A DNA stretch of 22,182 nucleotides from an uncultured bacterium. GTDB lineage: Bacteria; Bacillota; Clostridia; Oscillospirales; Acutalibacteraceae. Below, one piece after another: positions 14,706 to 21,617 of this stretch. The stretch lies in NCBI GenBank assembly GCA_945949625.1, contig CAMFFI010000002.1, positions 1 to 22,182 on the forward strand, given 5' to 3'. Numbering within the stretch: the stretch's first letter is position 1; the number at the start of each line of letters is the position of its first letter. Made by a program: the position numbers and the translations under genes. The notes under the pieces are model-generated. The model saw only the letters and a list, made by a program, of their open reading frames with translations. It searched no databases and was not told where the DNA came from.

Positions 14706-16598
14706 TCAAATTATCTCTGCAATAGATAATTGAATTGATGTTGCGTCTAAAATATCAACTTTTCCGTTTTTATCAAAGTCGGCTGCAACTTTTTCGTCAG
14801 CAGATACAGAAATAATCTCGGCAAGATAGCACTGAATTGCTGTTGCATCAAAAATGTTTACCTGTCCGTCGGTGTTTACATCACCTAAAATATTTCCTAA
14901 GCTTACAAACTTCAGTCCGTAATCCTCGGCATAGGTCTGCGCCGTTGTAACATTTCTTCCGTACACCACAAAGTCGGGTAGAGGATCACCGGAAAACGTG
15001 CATCCGAAAGCGACACCTTCAATATGGTTAACTCCGGCCGGAACAGTCAGCTTTTTTAGATTTGTACCGTAGAAGGCATAGGAATTTATATCTTTCAGGG
15101 ATTCCGGCAGGGTTATATCGGAAATATTAACGCATGAAAAAAATGCTCTTTCATCTATCACCTGTAAATTTTCAGAAAGCTTTACGCTTGAAAGCTTCTC
15201 GCAGTCCCAGAATGCGTTTACTCCTATTTTGGTAACAGAATCGGGAATTGTGATTTTCTTTATTGCAGAATCATGAAATGCTACCTCGGGAATTTCCGTT
15301 AAGCCTTCAGACAGCTTAACGCTTTGAAGATTATCGCAATAGCTAAATACTCCTTCACCTAATTCCGTTACGGAATTGGGTAGTGATATTGTTTTTAATC
15401 CGCAGTAACAAAACGCTTGTTTTCCTATTTTCTGTGTTCCGTCGGGAATTGTAATATTATTAAGGGCGAAGCATCGCTCAAATACACCTTCTCCGATAAC
15501 CTTTAAATTAGCGGGTAAATTAACATTTTGCAACTGGTCGCAGCTATAAAAAACTTCGTATGGAATTTCCTCAACACCGTCTGGAATGGTTATTTCAGTT
15601 ATTTTTGCGCCATAAAATGCACATTTTTCTATTTTTTTCAGAGAGTTCGGCAGCGTAATCTTTTCAATACCTGAGCAATTAAAAAAAGCATTTTCTCCTA
15701 TTTCCTCTATGCCGTCTTTTATGGTTACCTCCTTCAACGCCATAGAGCCGATTGCATATTTGCCTATTCTTTTAAAAGGTGCGCCTATGGTCATGCTTGT
15801 GGCAGATTTTCCCGAAGGACGATAAAGCAGAACGGATTTATCCTTACTGCACAGATTTTTGCCGTAATCGCAGTAATTGGCATTGGCACTGTCAACCTTT
15901 ACTTCAGAAAGGTCCGGCAGATAGCCAAATGCACCCTCCGCAATATTTTCAACACTTGCAGGAATAGTTAAGGAAGTCAGTCCCGAAATACTAAATGCCA
16001 AGTAACGAATTTCCACAACGCTGTCGGGTATAGTTACGGTTTGCAAATTTCCCGAGCCGTAAAAGGCACATTTGCCTATTCTTTTAACCACAGACGATAT
16101 TTTATATGAGGTTGCGGCTTTTTTGGCAGGATATGCGTAAAGAACCCATTTTCCTTTGCTGAAAAGCACTCCGTTTGATGAAGAATACATAGTGTTGCCG
16201 CTGTCAACATTTATGCTTTCCAGATATTCGAGATTAGACAAACAGCCCTCTTTAATGCTCACAATTTCCGCAGGAATATTAAGCGTTTTTACACCTGTGT
16301 AATTCGAATAAAAGCCTCCAGATATATTACCAATGGAAGTAACCGATCTGCCCGAAAGCTTTGTAGGAATTGTAATCTCCGTATCTTCACCATTATATTC
16401 AGATACAGAAACGGTTCCGTCCTGCCATACCTGATATTCCCAATCACCGTCTTTTCCTTGAATAATAGTTGAACCGTCATCAAGCGTTTTCTCATACTCA
16501 TTCTTCTTAACATCAGCCGCAAACACATCAATCGGAAATACCGCAAGCGACGTTATAATCATTAAAACAGATAATATAACTGATAGTATTTTTTTCAT
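14706..16598 (-). CDS. Secreted BspA-type leucine-rich-repeat protein with C-terminal dockerin
   Basis: A signal peptide (MKKILSVILSVLMIITSLAVF, cleavage near VFAADV) leads to a short N-terminal domain and then about 16 BspA/LRR_5 repeats of roughly 22-24 residues, pattern GxxAFxxCxxLxxIxIPxSVxxI, broken by two longer inserts. The last 60 residues form a type I dockerin with two calcium loops: GDVNTDGQVNIFDATAIQ and DFDKNGKVDILDATSIQ. Dockerins bind cohesins tightly; the LRR part is a likely adhesion or ligand-binding surface. The frame is open to 16655, but AGGAGG at 16604-16609 and the signal peptide fix the ATG at 16598, giving 630 residues. The next gene upstream encodes a membrane-anchored cohesin, a plausible partner. 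No catalytic domain is visible. Confidence 0.92.
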   Translation of the reverse strand: MKKILSVILSVLMIITSLAVFPIDVFAADVKKNEYEKTLDDGSTIIQGKDGDWEYQVWQDGTVSVSEYNGEDTEITIPTKLSGRSVTSIGNISGGFYSNYTGVKTLNIPAEIVSIKEGCLSNLEYLESINVDSGNTMYSSSNGVLFSKGKWVLYAYPAKKAATSYKISSVVKRIGKCAFYGSGNLQTVTIPDSVVEIRYLAFSISGLTSLTIPASVENIAEGAFGYLPDLSEVKVDSANANYCDYGKNLCSKDKSVLLYRPSGKSATSMTIGAPFKRIGKYAIGSMALKEVTIKDGIEEIGENAFFNCSGIEKITLPNSLKKIEKCAFYGAKITEITIPDGVEEIPYEVFYSCDQLQNVNLPANLKVIGEGVFERCFALNNITIPDGTQKIGKQAFCYCGLKTISLPNSVTELGEGVFSYCDNLQSVKLSEGLTEIPEVAFHDSAIKKITIPDSVTKIGVNAFWDCEKLSSVKLSENLQVIDERAFFSCVNISDITLPESLKDINSYAFYGTNLKKLTVPAGVNHIEGVAFGCTFSGDPLPDFVVYGRNVTTAQTYAEDYGLKFVSLGNILGDVNTDGQVNIFDATAIQCYLAEIISVSADEKVAADFDKNGKVDILDATSIQLSIAEII

Positions 16599-16643
16599 TT
16601 TTTCCTCCTGTTTATATTTTGGGGAATATTTCTTTATTATTTT

Positions 16644-16672
16644 ATCATAACGCATAGTGAAAAGCTATTGAA
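16644..16672 (-). promoter_or_regulatory. Possible promoter of the LRR-dockerin gene
   Basis: TATGAT on the minus strand (16644-16649) has TTCAAT at 16667-16672 with a 17-base spacer. The -35 match is weak. Transcription would begin near 16637, after the upstream in-frame ATG at 16655. The rest of 16673-16775 shows no feature I can name. Confidence 0.35.
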
Positions 16673-16775
16673 TAATCATACAAAATCTAAATGCTGACCT
16701 ATCCTCAGTTTTGTAATAATCATAGCAACGTACCGTCCGTTTTCAGCTTGCCCTGAGGTTGTCTGTTTTGCAATT

Positions 16776-16803
16776 AAAAACAACCGCAGGGATTAACCTG
16801 CGG
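16776..16803 (-). terminator. Terminator after the cohesin gene
   Basis: On the minus strand CCGCAGG, a six-base loop and CCTGCGG are followed by TTGTTTTT. It separates the cohesin transcript from the LRR-dockerin gene. The ACAACCGCA arm resembles the ACAACCGCA of the repeat ends at 10975-10999, which may be coincidence. Confidence 0.8.
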
Positions 16804-16817
16804 CTTAAGCTTTAATG

Positions 16818-17642
16818 CTATTCATCTTTATTTCCCGACTTTTTGCCTATGTGATAGGAAACACCGCATAGGGCAATAAGCAGAAACATAATAACTGCGC
16901 CGGAGGCGAAAATTTGCAAAGTGTTATCCTTTTCTCCTACCGACAAAAACTTCTCCGAGCGGTCGGATACATTCAGCTGTTCCTTATTATCTCCCGACTT
17001 TTCCTGATTTCCGCTGCCGCTGTTATCAGCATTTTCAGCTTTGTCATCTTCATTTTCTCCTCTGCTTTTTGCGCTTGTACTGCTGTCAGAGGATACCGCT
17101 GATGATGATTTGCCTGATGAGGCTGAGCCTTTAGCGGCTGAAGACGTCAAGGTGTCGCTGTCAATCAAGGACACATTACACACTCCGCCCACAGCCTCAA
17201 CGGTTTCTACACTGCTGTTTACGCAGTCTGCCGCCGTGAAAGCGATTTGCTGCGGCGATGTCATATTTTCCGCCTTAAAATCAACAGTAAAAAGCTCAGG
17301 ATTATCTGACAGGTCCACTCCTTTTTCATTGAGAAAAATCAGCTTTAAATGCCCTTTTTCTTCATAGAATTTCACAACGGTGTCATCATCACACCCTTTG
17401 GCAGAGCGAAACTCTATATAATCGGAATCATAGGTAAAATCAAACTTAACGGCAGAAAGATTGGTTTTGCCCTTTCCGCTTATTGTAATTGTAAAAATTC
17501 TGTTGTTTTTTGTGCTTGTGTCCTGTGCCGTAAAGGTTGAGGTTTCCAAGGCAGACGCAGAAAAAGTACCCGTAAGCAACAATAAAACCGCAGTCAAAAT
17601 GAAAACCTTTTTAAATAGCTTTTTCTTAAACAATTTTTTCAT
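16818..17642 (-). CDS. Membrane-anchored cohesin-domain surface protein
   Basis: This 274-residue protein has a signal peptide (basic start, hydrophobic 13-25, cleavage near SASA at 28-31). A single cohesin-like beta-sandwich follows (about 33-160), including LSAVKFDFTYDSDYIEFRSAKG and LFTVDFKAEN. A Ser/Ala then Asp/Glu/Asn-rich linker (about 165-240) leads to one membrane helix (about 241-262) and a basic tail, GKKSGNKDE. There is no LPXTG motif, so it is held in the membrane with the cohesin outside. The ATG at 17642 lies two bases after the SDR stop codon with no good ribosome site; a TTG at 17648 overlaps that stop. Both imply translational coupling. Cohesin assignment rests on strand pattern and the dockerin neighbour; other cohesin-like or CBM-type sandwiches are possible. 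Confidence 0.8.
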   Translation of the reverse strand: MKKLFKKKLFKKVFILTAVLLLLTGTFSASALETSTFTAQDTSTKNNRIFTITISGKGKTNLSAVKFDFTYDSDYIEFRSAKGCDDDTVVKFYEEKGHLKLIFLNEKGVDLSDNPELFTVDFKAENMTSPQQIAFTAADCVNSSVETVEAVGGVCNVSLIDSDTLTSSAAKGSASSGKSSSAVSSDSSTSAKSRGENEDDKAENADNSGSGNQEKSGDNKEQLNVSDRSEKFLSVGEKDNTLQIFASGAVIMFLLIALCGVSYHIGKKSGNKDE

Positions 17643-17644
17643 AA

Positions 17645-18379
17645 TCAAATTACAAATCCGCCGTTTACTCCCAGCACCTGTCCCGTAATAAAATCAGCCT
17701 TTGACGAGGCAAGAAAAACCGCCGCGTCTGCAATATTTTTCGGCGTTCCCAGCTTTTGCAGAGGAGTTTCCTCCTTTAGCTCGTTTAAATCCTCCTGGCT
17801 GAAGGAAGACATCATATCAGTCATAACAACTCCCGGCGCAATACAGTTTACTCTTATTCCGCTGGGGGCAACCTCTTTTGCAAGTGCCTTTGTCAGTCCG
17901 ATTATTCCTGCTTTTGCCGCACTGTAATGAACCTCGCAGGAAGCGCCCACCTGTCCCCACATTGAGCTTATGTTTATAATTGCTCCCGATTTCTTTTCTA
18001 TCATATAAGGAAGCGCAGACTTACAGCAGTAAAAAACTCCGTCCAGATTTACCCCCAGCATATTTCTCCATTGTTCGGGAGTAATGTCGGTAAACAAGCT
18101 TTGGCAGGATATTCCTGCGTTATTAACAAGCACGTCTGCACCGCCGAAATTTTCCTTAACAATTTTAAACATCTCTGTTACTTCATTGAAATCCGATATG
18201 TCGCATTTCACCGCAAGAGCAGGCACATTATAGCTTTGACAAATAACGTCTGCAAGATTTTCCGCCCTGTCTTTGCTGTTGTTATAATTTAAAGCCACAG
18301 CATAGCCCTGCTGTGCAAAAGCAACGGCAATTGCCGAGCCTATTCCCTTTGACGCACCTGTAATCAATGCAGTTTTCAT
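17645..18379 (-). CDS. SDR-family reductase (FabG-like; possible EF-P 5-aminopentanone reductase)
   Basis: A classical short-chain dehydrogenase of 244 residues. The NADPH motif TGASKGIG is at 7-14, NNAG in the fourth strand, and the catalytic Ser, Tyr and Lys lie in INISSMWGQVG and HYSAAK. The end GQVLGVNGGFVI is complete. The MWGQVGASCEVHYSAAKAG signature is one I associate with the YmfI-type clostridial group annotated as elongation factor P 5-aminopentanone reductase rather than with fatty-acid FabG; no other fatty-acid genes are nearby. The frame is open to 18448, but an extended -10 promoter at 18408-18416 and GGGTGAT at 18383-18389 place the start at 18379. It is co-transcribed with the cohesin gene. 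Confidence 0.88.
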   Translation of the reverse strand: MKTALITGASKGIGSAIAVAFAQQGYAVALNYNNSKDRAENLADVICQSYNVPALAVKCDISDFNEVTEMFKIVKENFGGADVLVNNAGISCQSLFTDITPEQWRNMLGVNLDGVFYCCKSALPYMIEKKSGAIINISSMWGQVGASCEVHYSAAKAGIIGLTKALAKEVAPSGIRVNCIAPGVVMTDMMSSFSQEDLNELKEETPLQKLGTPKNIADAAVFLASSKADFITGQVLGVNGGFVI

Positions 18380-18407
18380 ATTATCACCCGTTAATTTAAT
18401 ATAAACC

Positions 18408-18416
18408 ATTATAGCA
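18408..18416 (-). promoter_or_regulatory. Extended -10 promoter of the SDR-cohesin unit
   Basis: On the minus strand TGCTATAAT is a perfect extended -10, 29 bases before the SDR start codon. No good -35 is seen. Confidence 0.6.
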
Positions 18417-18475
18417 TTGACTTTTAATTTAGAAAAGGGAAAAATCAAATTAATTATTACTTATTGCGAAAAAGA

Positions 18476-18503
18476 TTGTTTTATGTTAAAATAAATATAT
18501 AAT
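18476..18503 (+). promoter_or_regulatory. Promoter of the DtxR-type regulator
   Basis: TTGTTT (18476-18481), a 16-base spacer and TATAAT (18498-18503). The ribosome site AGGTGAT (18531-18537) follows five bases before ATG. Confidence 0.6.
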
Positions 18504-18542
18504 TGTCATTATTTAATAAATTTTTATTACAGGTGATAGGGA

Positions 18543-18935
18543 ATGGAAATTCACGAATCTGCGGAAAATTATCTTGAAACAATATATATTCTCAAAAAAA
18601 AGCTTGGAAATGTTCGCTCCATTGATATTTGCAATGAACTTGGCTTTTCAAAACCTACGGTAAGCGTTGCAATGAAAAACTTTCATAAGGAAGGATATAT
18701 TGAAAAAAGCGCAGACGGCTTTATTGACCTTACGGACAAAGGAACGGAAATTGCAAAAAAGATGTATGAACGCCACGTTGCAATTGCAGAGTTTTTTATG
18801 TCTATCGGTGTTGACATGGAAACAGCTTTTAAGGATTCCTGTAAAATCGAACACGACATCAGTCCCGTTACCTTTGAATGTATGAAAAAGCACTATGAAC
18901 AATTCACCGGAAAAAAATTACCGGATATAAACTGA
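18543..18935 (+). CDS. DtxR/MntR-family metal-dependent transcriptional regulator
   Basis: A 130-residue repressor with an N-terminal winged helix (about 5-65; recognition region GFSKPTVSVAMKNF) and a dimerisation/metal-binding helix bundle. It lacks the C-terminal SH3-like domain, as MntR does. Likely metal ligands by alignment from memory are Glu12, His78, Cys100, Glu103 and His104 (SCKIEH). Position 9 is Asn, where MntR has Asp8 and DtxR has Met10; Cys100 matches DtxR rather than MntR. Iron versus manganese sensing is therefore unclear. No metal transporter lies next to it. It has its own promoter and terminator and diverges from the SDR gene. Confidence 0.9.
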   Translation: MEIHESAENYLETIYILKKKLGNVRSIDICNELGFSKPTVSVAMKNFHKEGYIEKSADGFIDLTDKGTEIAKKMYERHVAIAEFFMSIGVDMETAFKDSCKIEHDISPVTFECMKKHYEQFTGKKLPDIN

Positions 18936-18965
18936 TACTAACAGATAATTATTTAATACTGCTTT

Positions 18966-18998
18966 AAAAGCCTTCCCCTTTTCGGAGAAGGCTTTTTT
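18966..18998 (+). terminator. Terminator of the DtxR-type regulator gene
   Basis: AAAAGCCTTC (18966-18975) pairs with GAAGGCTTTT (18987-18996), followed by TT. It lies 30 bases after the stop codon and may also help end the converging alcohol dehydrogenase transcript. Confidence 0.88.
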
Positions 18999-19011
18999 CA
19001 AACGATGAATT

Positions 19012-20169
19012 TTACAGAGCGTTCTTGAAAATTTGCTTTACGTCATCTTTGGTAAGAGGAACAAAAGCAGTTTCAAGTCCGTCGGCGGCTTTTTCAGCCA
19101 TTTTGTCAAAATGGGTTTCGTCTATTCCAAGCTGACCTAAGGTTGCAGGAAGTCCCATTACTGCAAAAAATTCTCTTGTTTTGCTTATTGCCTCTTTTGC
19201 AGTTTCCATAGGATTTTTTCCCTTTGGCAAATCAAAAACATTTTCTCCGTATTGGGCAAATTTTTCGGCTGTTTTATCGGAAAGTACATATTCCATCCAT
19301 ACGGGAGTTAAAATTGCAAGACCTTCGCCGTGGGTAATGTCATAAAAGGCTGAAAGCTCGTGCTCCATAGGGTGAACGCACCAGGTAACCTCTGCTCCAA
19401 GGCTGAGAAGTCCGTTGATTGCAAGGGAAGAAGTCCACATCAGGTTTGCTCTTGCCTCGTAATTGTCAGGCTCATTAAGCGCAACGGGACCGTACTTTAT
19501 GCAGGTTTTCAGCAGACTTTCGCAGAATCTTGCCTGAACAAAGGCGCCCTCGGCATTTGTAAAGTAATTTTCAAAAATGTGGCTCATTATATCTGCCGTA
19601 CCTGCGGCTGTTTGCTTTTTTGACACGGAAAAAGTATAGGTCGGGTCGAGAATTGAAAAAGCAGGCTTAATATATTCGCTTCCTGTACCCCATTTTTCAT
19701 TTTTATCCATATCTGAAATAACTGCAAACTCATCCATTTCGGAGCCTGTGGCAGACAGCGTAAGCACAGTCACAACAGGCAGTGCTCCGGCGATTTTTGA
19801 GCCGTCAAGGACTAAATCCCACGGGTCGCCGTCATATTTTGCTCCTGCCGCAATAACCTTTGCACAGTCAAGCACACTTCCGCCGCCCACAGGAAGAACC
19901 ACGTCAACTTTTTCTTTTTTGCAGATGTCAACGCCCTTTCTGACAGACTCAATTTTCGGATTCGGCTCAACACCGCCCAGCTCAAAAACATTCATTCGGC
20001 AATCCTCTAAAATGGACTTAACCTTATTGTAAAGTCCCATTTTCTTAATGCTTTGACCGCCGTAAACCAACAGAACGGTTTTTCCAAAGGCTGTAATATT
20101 CTTTAAGTTTTCAATCTGGTTTTTTCCAAAGTAAATTTCTGTAGGTATTCTGTAATGAAAATTATTCAT
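19012..20169 (-). CDS. Iron-containing alcohol dehydrogenase (YqhD/BdhA type)
   Basis: This 385-residue group III alcohol dehydrogenase interconverts alcohols or diols and aldehydes, probably with NADPH, and in a fermenter disposes of electrons. The metal ligands Asp193, His197, His266 and His280 lie at exactly the spacing of E. coli YqhD (194, 198, 267, 281). Nucleotide-binding glycines are in YGGQS (36-40) and VGGGSVLD (94-101). The frame is open for six more codons, but GGAGG at 20176-20180 supports the ATG at 20169. It starts 61 bases downstream of the GltA-like gene, directly after a terminator hairpin, and no separate promoter is visible, so it may depend on read-through. Substrate cannot be assigned; butanol or lactaldehyde reduction are possibilities. 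Confidence 0.92.
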   Translation of the reverse strand: MNNFHYRIPTEIYFGKNQIENLKNITAFGKTVLLVYGGQSIKKMGLYNKVKSILEDCRMNVFELGGVEPNPKIESVRKGVDICKKEKVDVVLPVGGGSVLDCAKVIAAGAKYDGDPWDLVLDGSKIAGALPVVTVLTLSATGSEMDEFAVISDMDKNEKWGTGSEYIKPAFSILDPTYTFSVSKKQTAAGTADIMSHIFENYFTNAEGAFVQARFCESLLKTCIKYGPVALNEPDNYEARANLMWTSSLAINGLLSLGAEVTWCVHPMEHELSAFYDITHGEGLAILTPVWMEYVLSDKTAEKFAQYGENVFDLPKGKNPMETAKEAISKTREFFAVMGLPATLGQLGIDETHFDKMAEKAADGLETAFVPLTKDDVKQIFKNAL

Positions 20170-20183
20170 AATAATCCTCCTGA

Positions 20184-20217
20184 ACAAAAAGAGGCATCAG
20201 ATTACCTCCGATGCCTC
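20184..20217 (-). terminator. Terminator or attenuator between the GltA-like and alcohol dehydrogenase genes
   Basis: On the minus strand GAGGCATC (20210-20217) pairs with GATGCCTC (20191-20198) and is followed by TTTTTGTT. It sits a few bases before the next gene's ribosome site. The loop contains GGAGG, and an ATG in the descending arm opens an 11-codon frame ending across the next start codon. Confidence 0.8.
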
Positions 20218-20229
20218 CGAAAAGTTCAA

Positions 20230-21615
20230 TTATTTATTCTTGATATATTCATCAATAGCAGCGGCTGCTGTTTTTCCTGCACCCATTGCAAGAATAACAG
20301 TTGCGGCACCTGTTACTGCGTCACCGCCGGCATAAACGCCTGTACGAGAAGTAAGACCGTTTTCGTCTGCGATAATTCCGCCCCATTTTTGAGTTTCAAG
20401 ACCTTTTGTTGTAGATTTGATAAGTGGGTTCGGAGAAGTACCGATTGACATAATTACGCTGTCAACATCAAGCACAAATTCGGAATCCGGCTTTTCAACA
20501 GGACGGCGTCTGCCGCTTTCGTCAGGCTCGCCCAGCTCCATCTCAACGCATTTCATTCCGCCGACAAAGTTTTCTTCATTAGGAAGAATTTCAACAGGGT
20601 TGTTGAGAAGCTTAAAGATAATGCCCTCTTCTTTTGCGTGCTCAACCTCTTCTTTTCTTGCAGGAAGCTCTGCTTCGCTACGTCTGTAAACAATGTAAAC
20701 CTCTTCGGCTCCAAGTCTTTTAGCGCATCTTGCCGCATCCATTGCTACGTTACCGCCGCCTACAACAGCTACCTTTTTAGCGTGCATAATAGGTGTTGTG
20801 GGGTGGTCCTTATATGATTTCATAAGATTTACTCTTGTTAAGAATTCGTTTGCAGAGTAAACGCCCTTAAGGTTTTCGCCGGGGATTCCCATAAATCTCG
20901 GAAGACCTGCGCCTGAGCCTACAAACACAGCCTCAAAGCCGTCCTCCATAAGCTCGTCAATGGAAAGCACCTTGCCGATAACCATATTGGTTTCAACCTT
21001 AACGCCTAAAGCCTTAAGCGTGTCGATTTCTTTCTGAACAATAGCCTTTGGAAGTCTGAATTCGGGAATACCGTAAACAAGAACACCGCCTGCAAGGTGA
21101 AGTGCTTCAAATACTGTTACCTCATAGCCCATTTTAGCCAAATCGCCTGCGCAGGTAAGACCGGAAGGACCGGAGCCTACTACTGCAACCTTGTGACCGT
21201 TTGACTCAGGCTTGTGAATTTCAACATCCTTCTGAGCATTGTGCCAGTCGGCAACAAAACGCTCAAGTCTGCCGATACCAACCGGCTCGCCCTTAATTCC
21301 GCGAACACACTTTGACTCGCACTGGCTTTCCTGAGGACATACACGTCCGCATACAGCAGGAAGTGAGCTTGATTCTGAAATAATATCATAAGCTCCTGCA
21401 AAATTGCCGTTTGCAACCTCTTTAATAAACTGTGGAATATGTATTGCTACCGGACAACCCTTTACACAGGGAGAATTTTTACAATTTAAACATCTTTGTG
21501 CCTCGTCAACAGCCATTTCTTCTGTATATCCCAAAGCAACCTCAAGGAAGTTTTTATTTCTTACATCAGGCTCCTGACTTGGCATAGGATTCTTTTTAAG
21601 TGACATATTAGGCAT
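20230..21615 (-). CDS. gltA: GltA-type NADPH-dependent oxidoreductase (NfnB/glutamate synthase small-subunit-like)
   Basis: This 461-residue iron-sulfur flavoprotein carries an N-terminal ferredoxin-like domain with cysteines 42, 45, 50, 54 (CLNCKNSPCVKGC) and 89, 93, 99, 103 for two [4Fe-4S] clusters. An FAD site GSGPSGL follows at 147-153 and a second Rossmann site GGGNVAMDAA at 286-295 for NADPH. It is commonly annotated as homotetrameric glutamate synthase. The immediately upstream SudB-like gene, whose stop lies two bases before this ATG, makes the pair look like NfnAB, the bifurcating NADH-dependent ferredoxin:NADP oxidoreductase. No large glutamate synthase subunit is nearby. GGAGG at 21626-21630 supports the start. 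Confidence 0.9.
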   Translation of the reverse strand: MPNMSLKKNPMPSQEPDVRNKNFLEVALGYTEEMAVDEAQRCLNCKNSPCVKGCPVAIHIPQFIKEVANGNFAGAYDIISESSSLPAVCGRVCPQESQCESKCVRGIKGEPVGIGRLERFVADWHNAQKDVEIHKPESNGHKVAVVGSGPSGLTCAGDLAKMGYEVTVFEALHLAGGVLVYGIPEFRLPKAIVQKEIDTLKALGVKVETNMVIGKVLSIDELMEDGFEAVFVGSGAGLPRFMGIPGENLKGVYSANEFLTRVNLMKSYKDHPTTPIMHAKKVAVVGGGNVAMDAARCAKRLGAEEVYIVYRRSEAELPARKEEVEHAKEEGIIFKLLNNPVEILPNEENFVGGMKCVEMELGEPDESGRRRPVEKPDSEFVLDVDSVIMSIGTSPNPLIKSTTKGLETQKWGGIIADENGLTSRTGVYAGGDAVTGAATVILAMGAGKTAAAAIDEYIKNK

Positions 21616-21617
21616 AA

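Noticed and set aside
14706..16598. LRR-dockerin protein considered as a cellulosomal enzyme
   Set aside because: No catalytic or carbohydrate-binding module is visible between the repeats and the dockerin.
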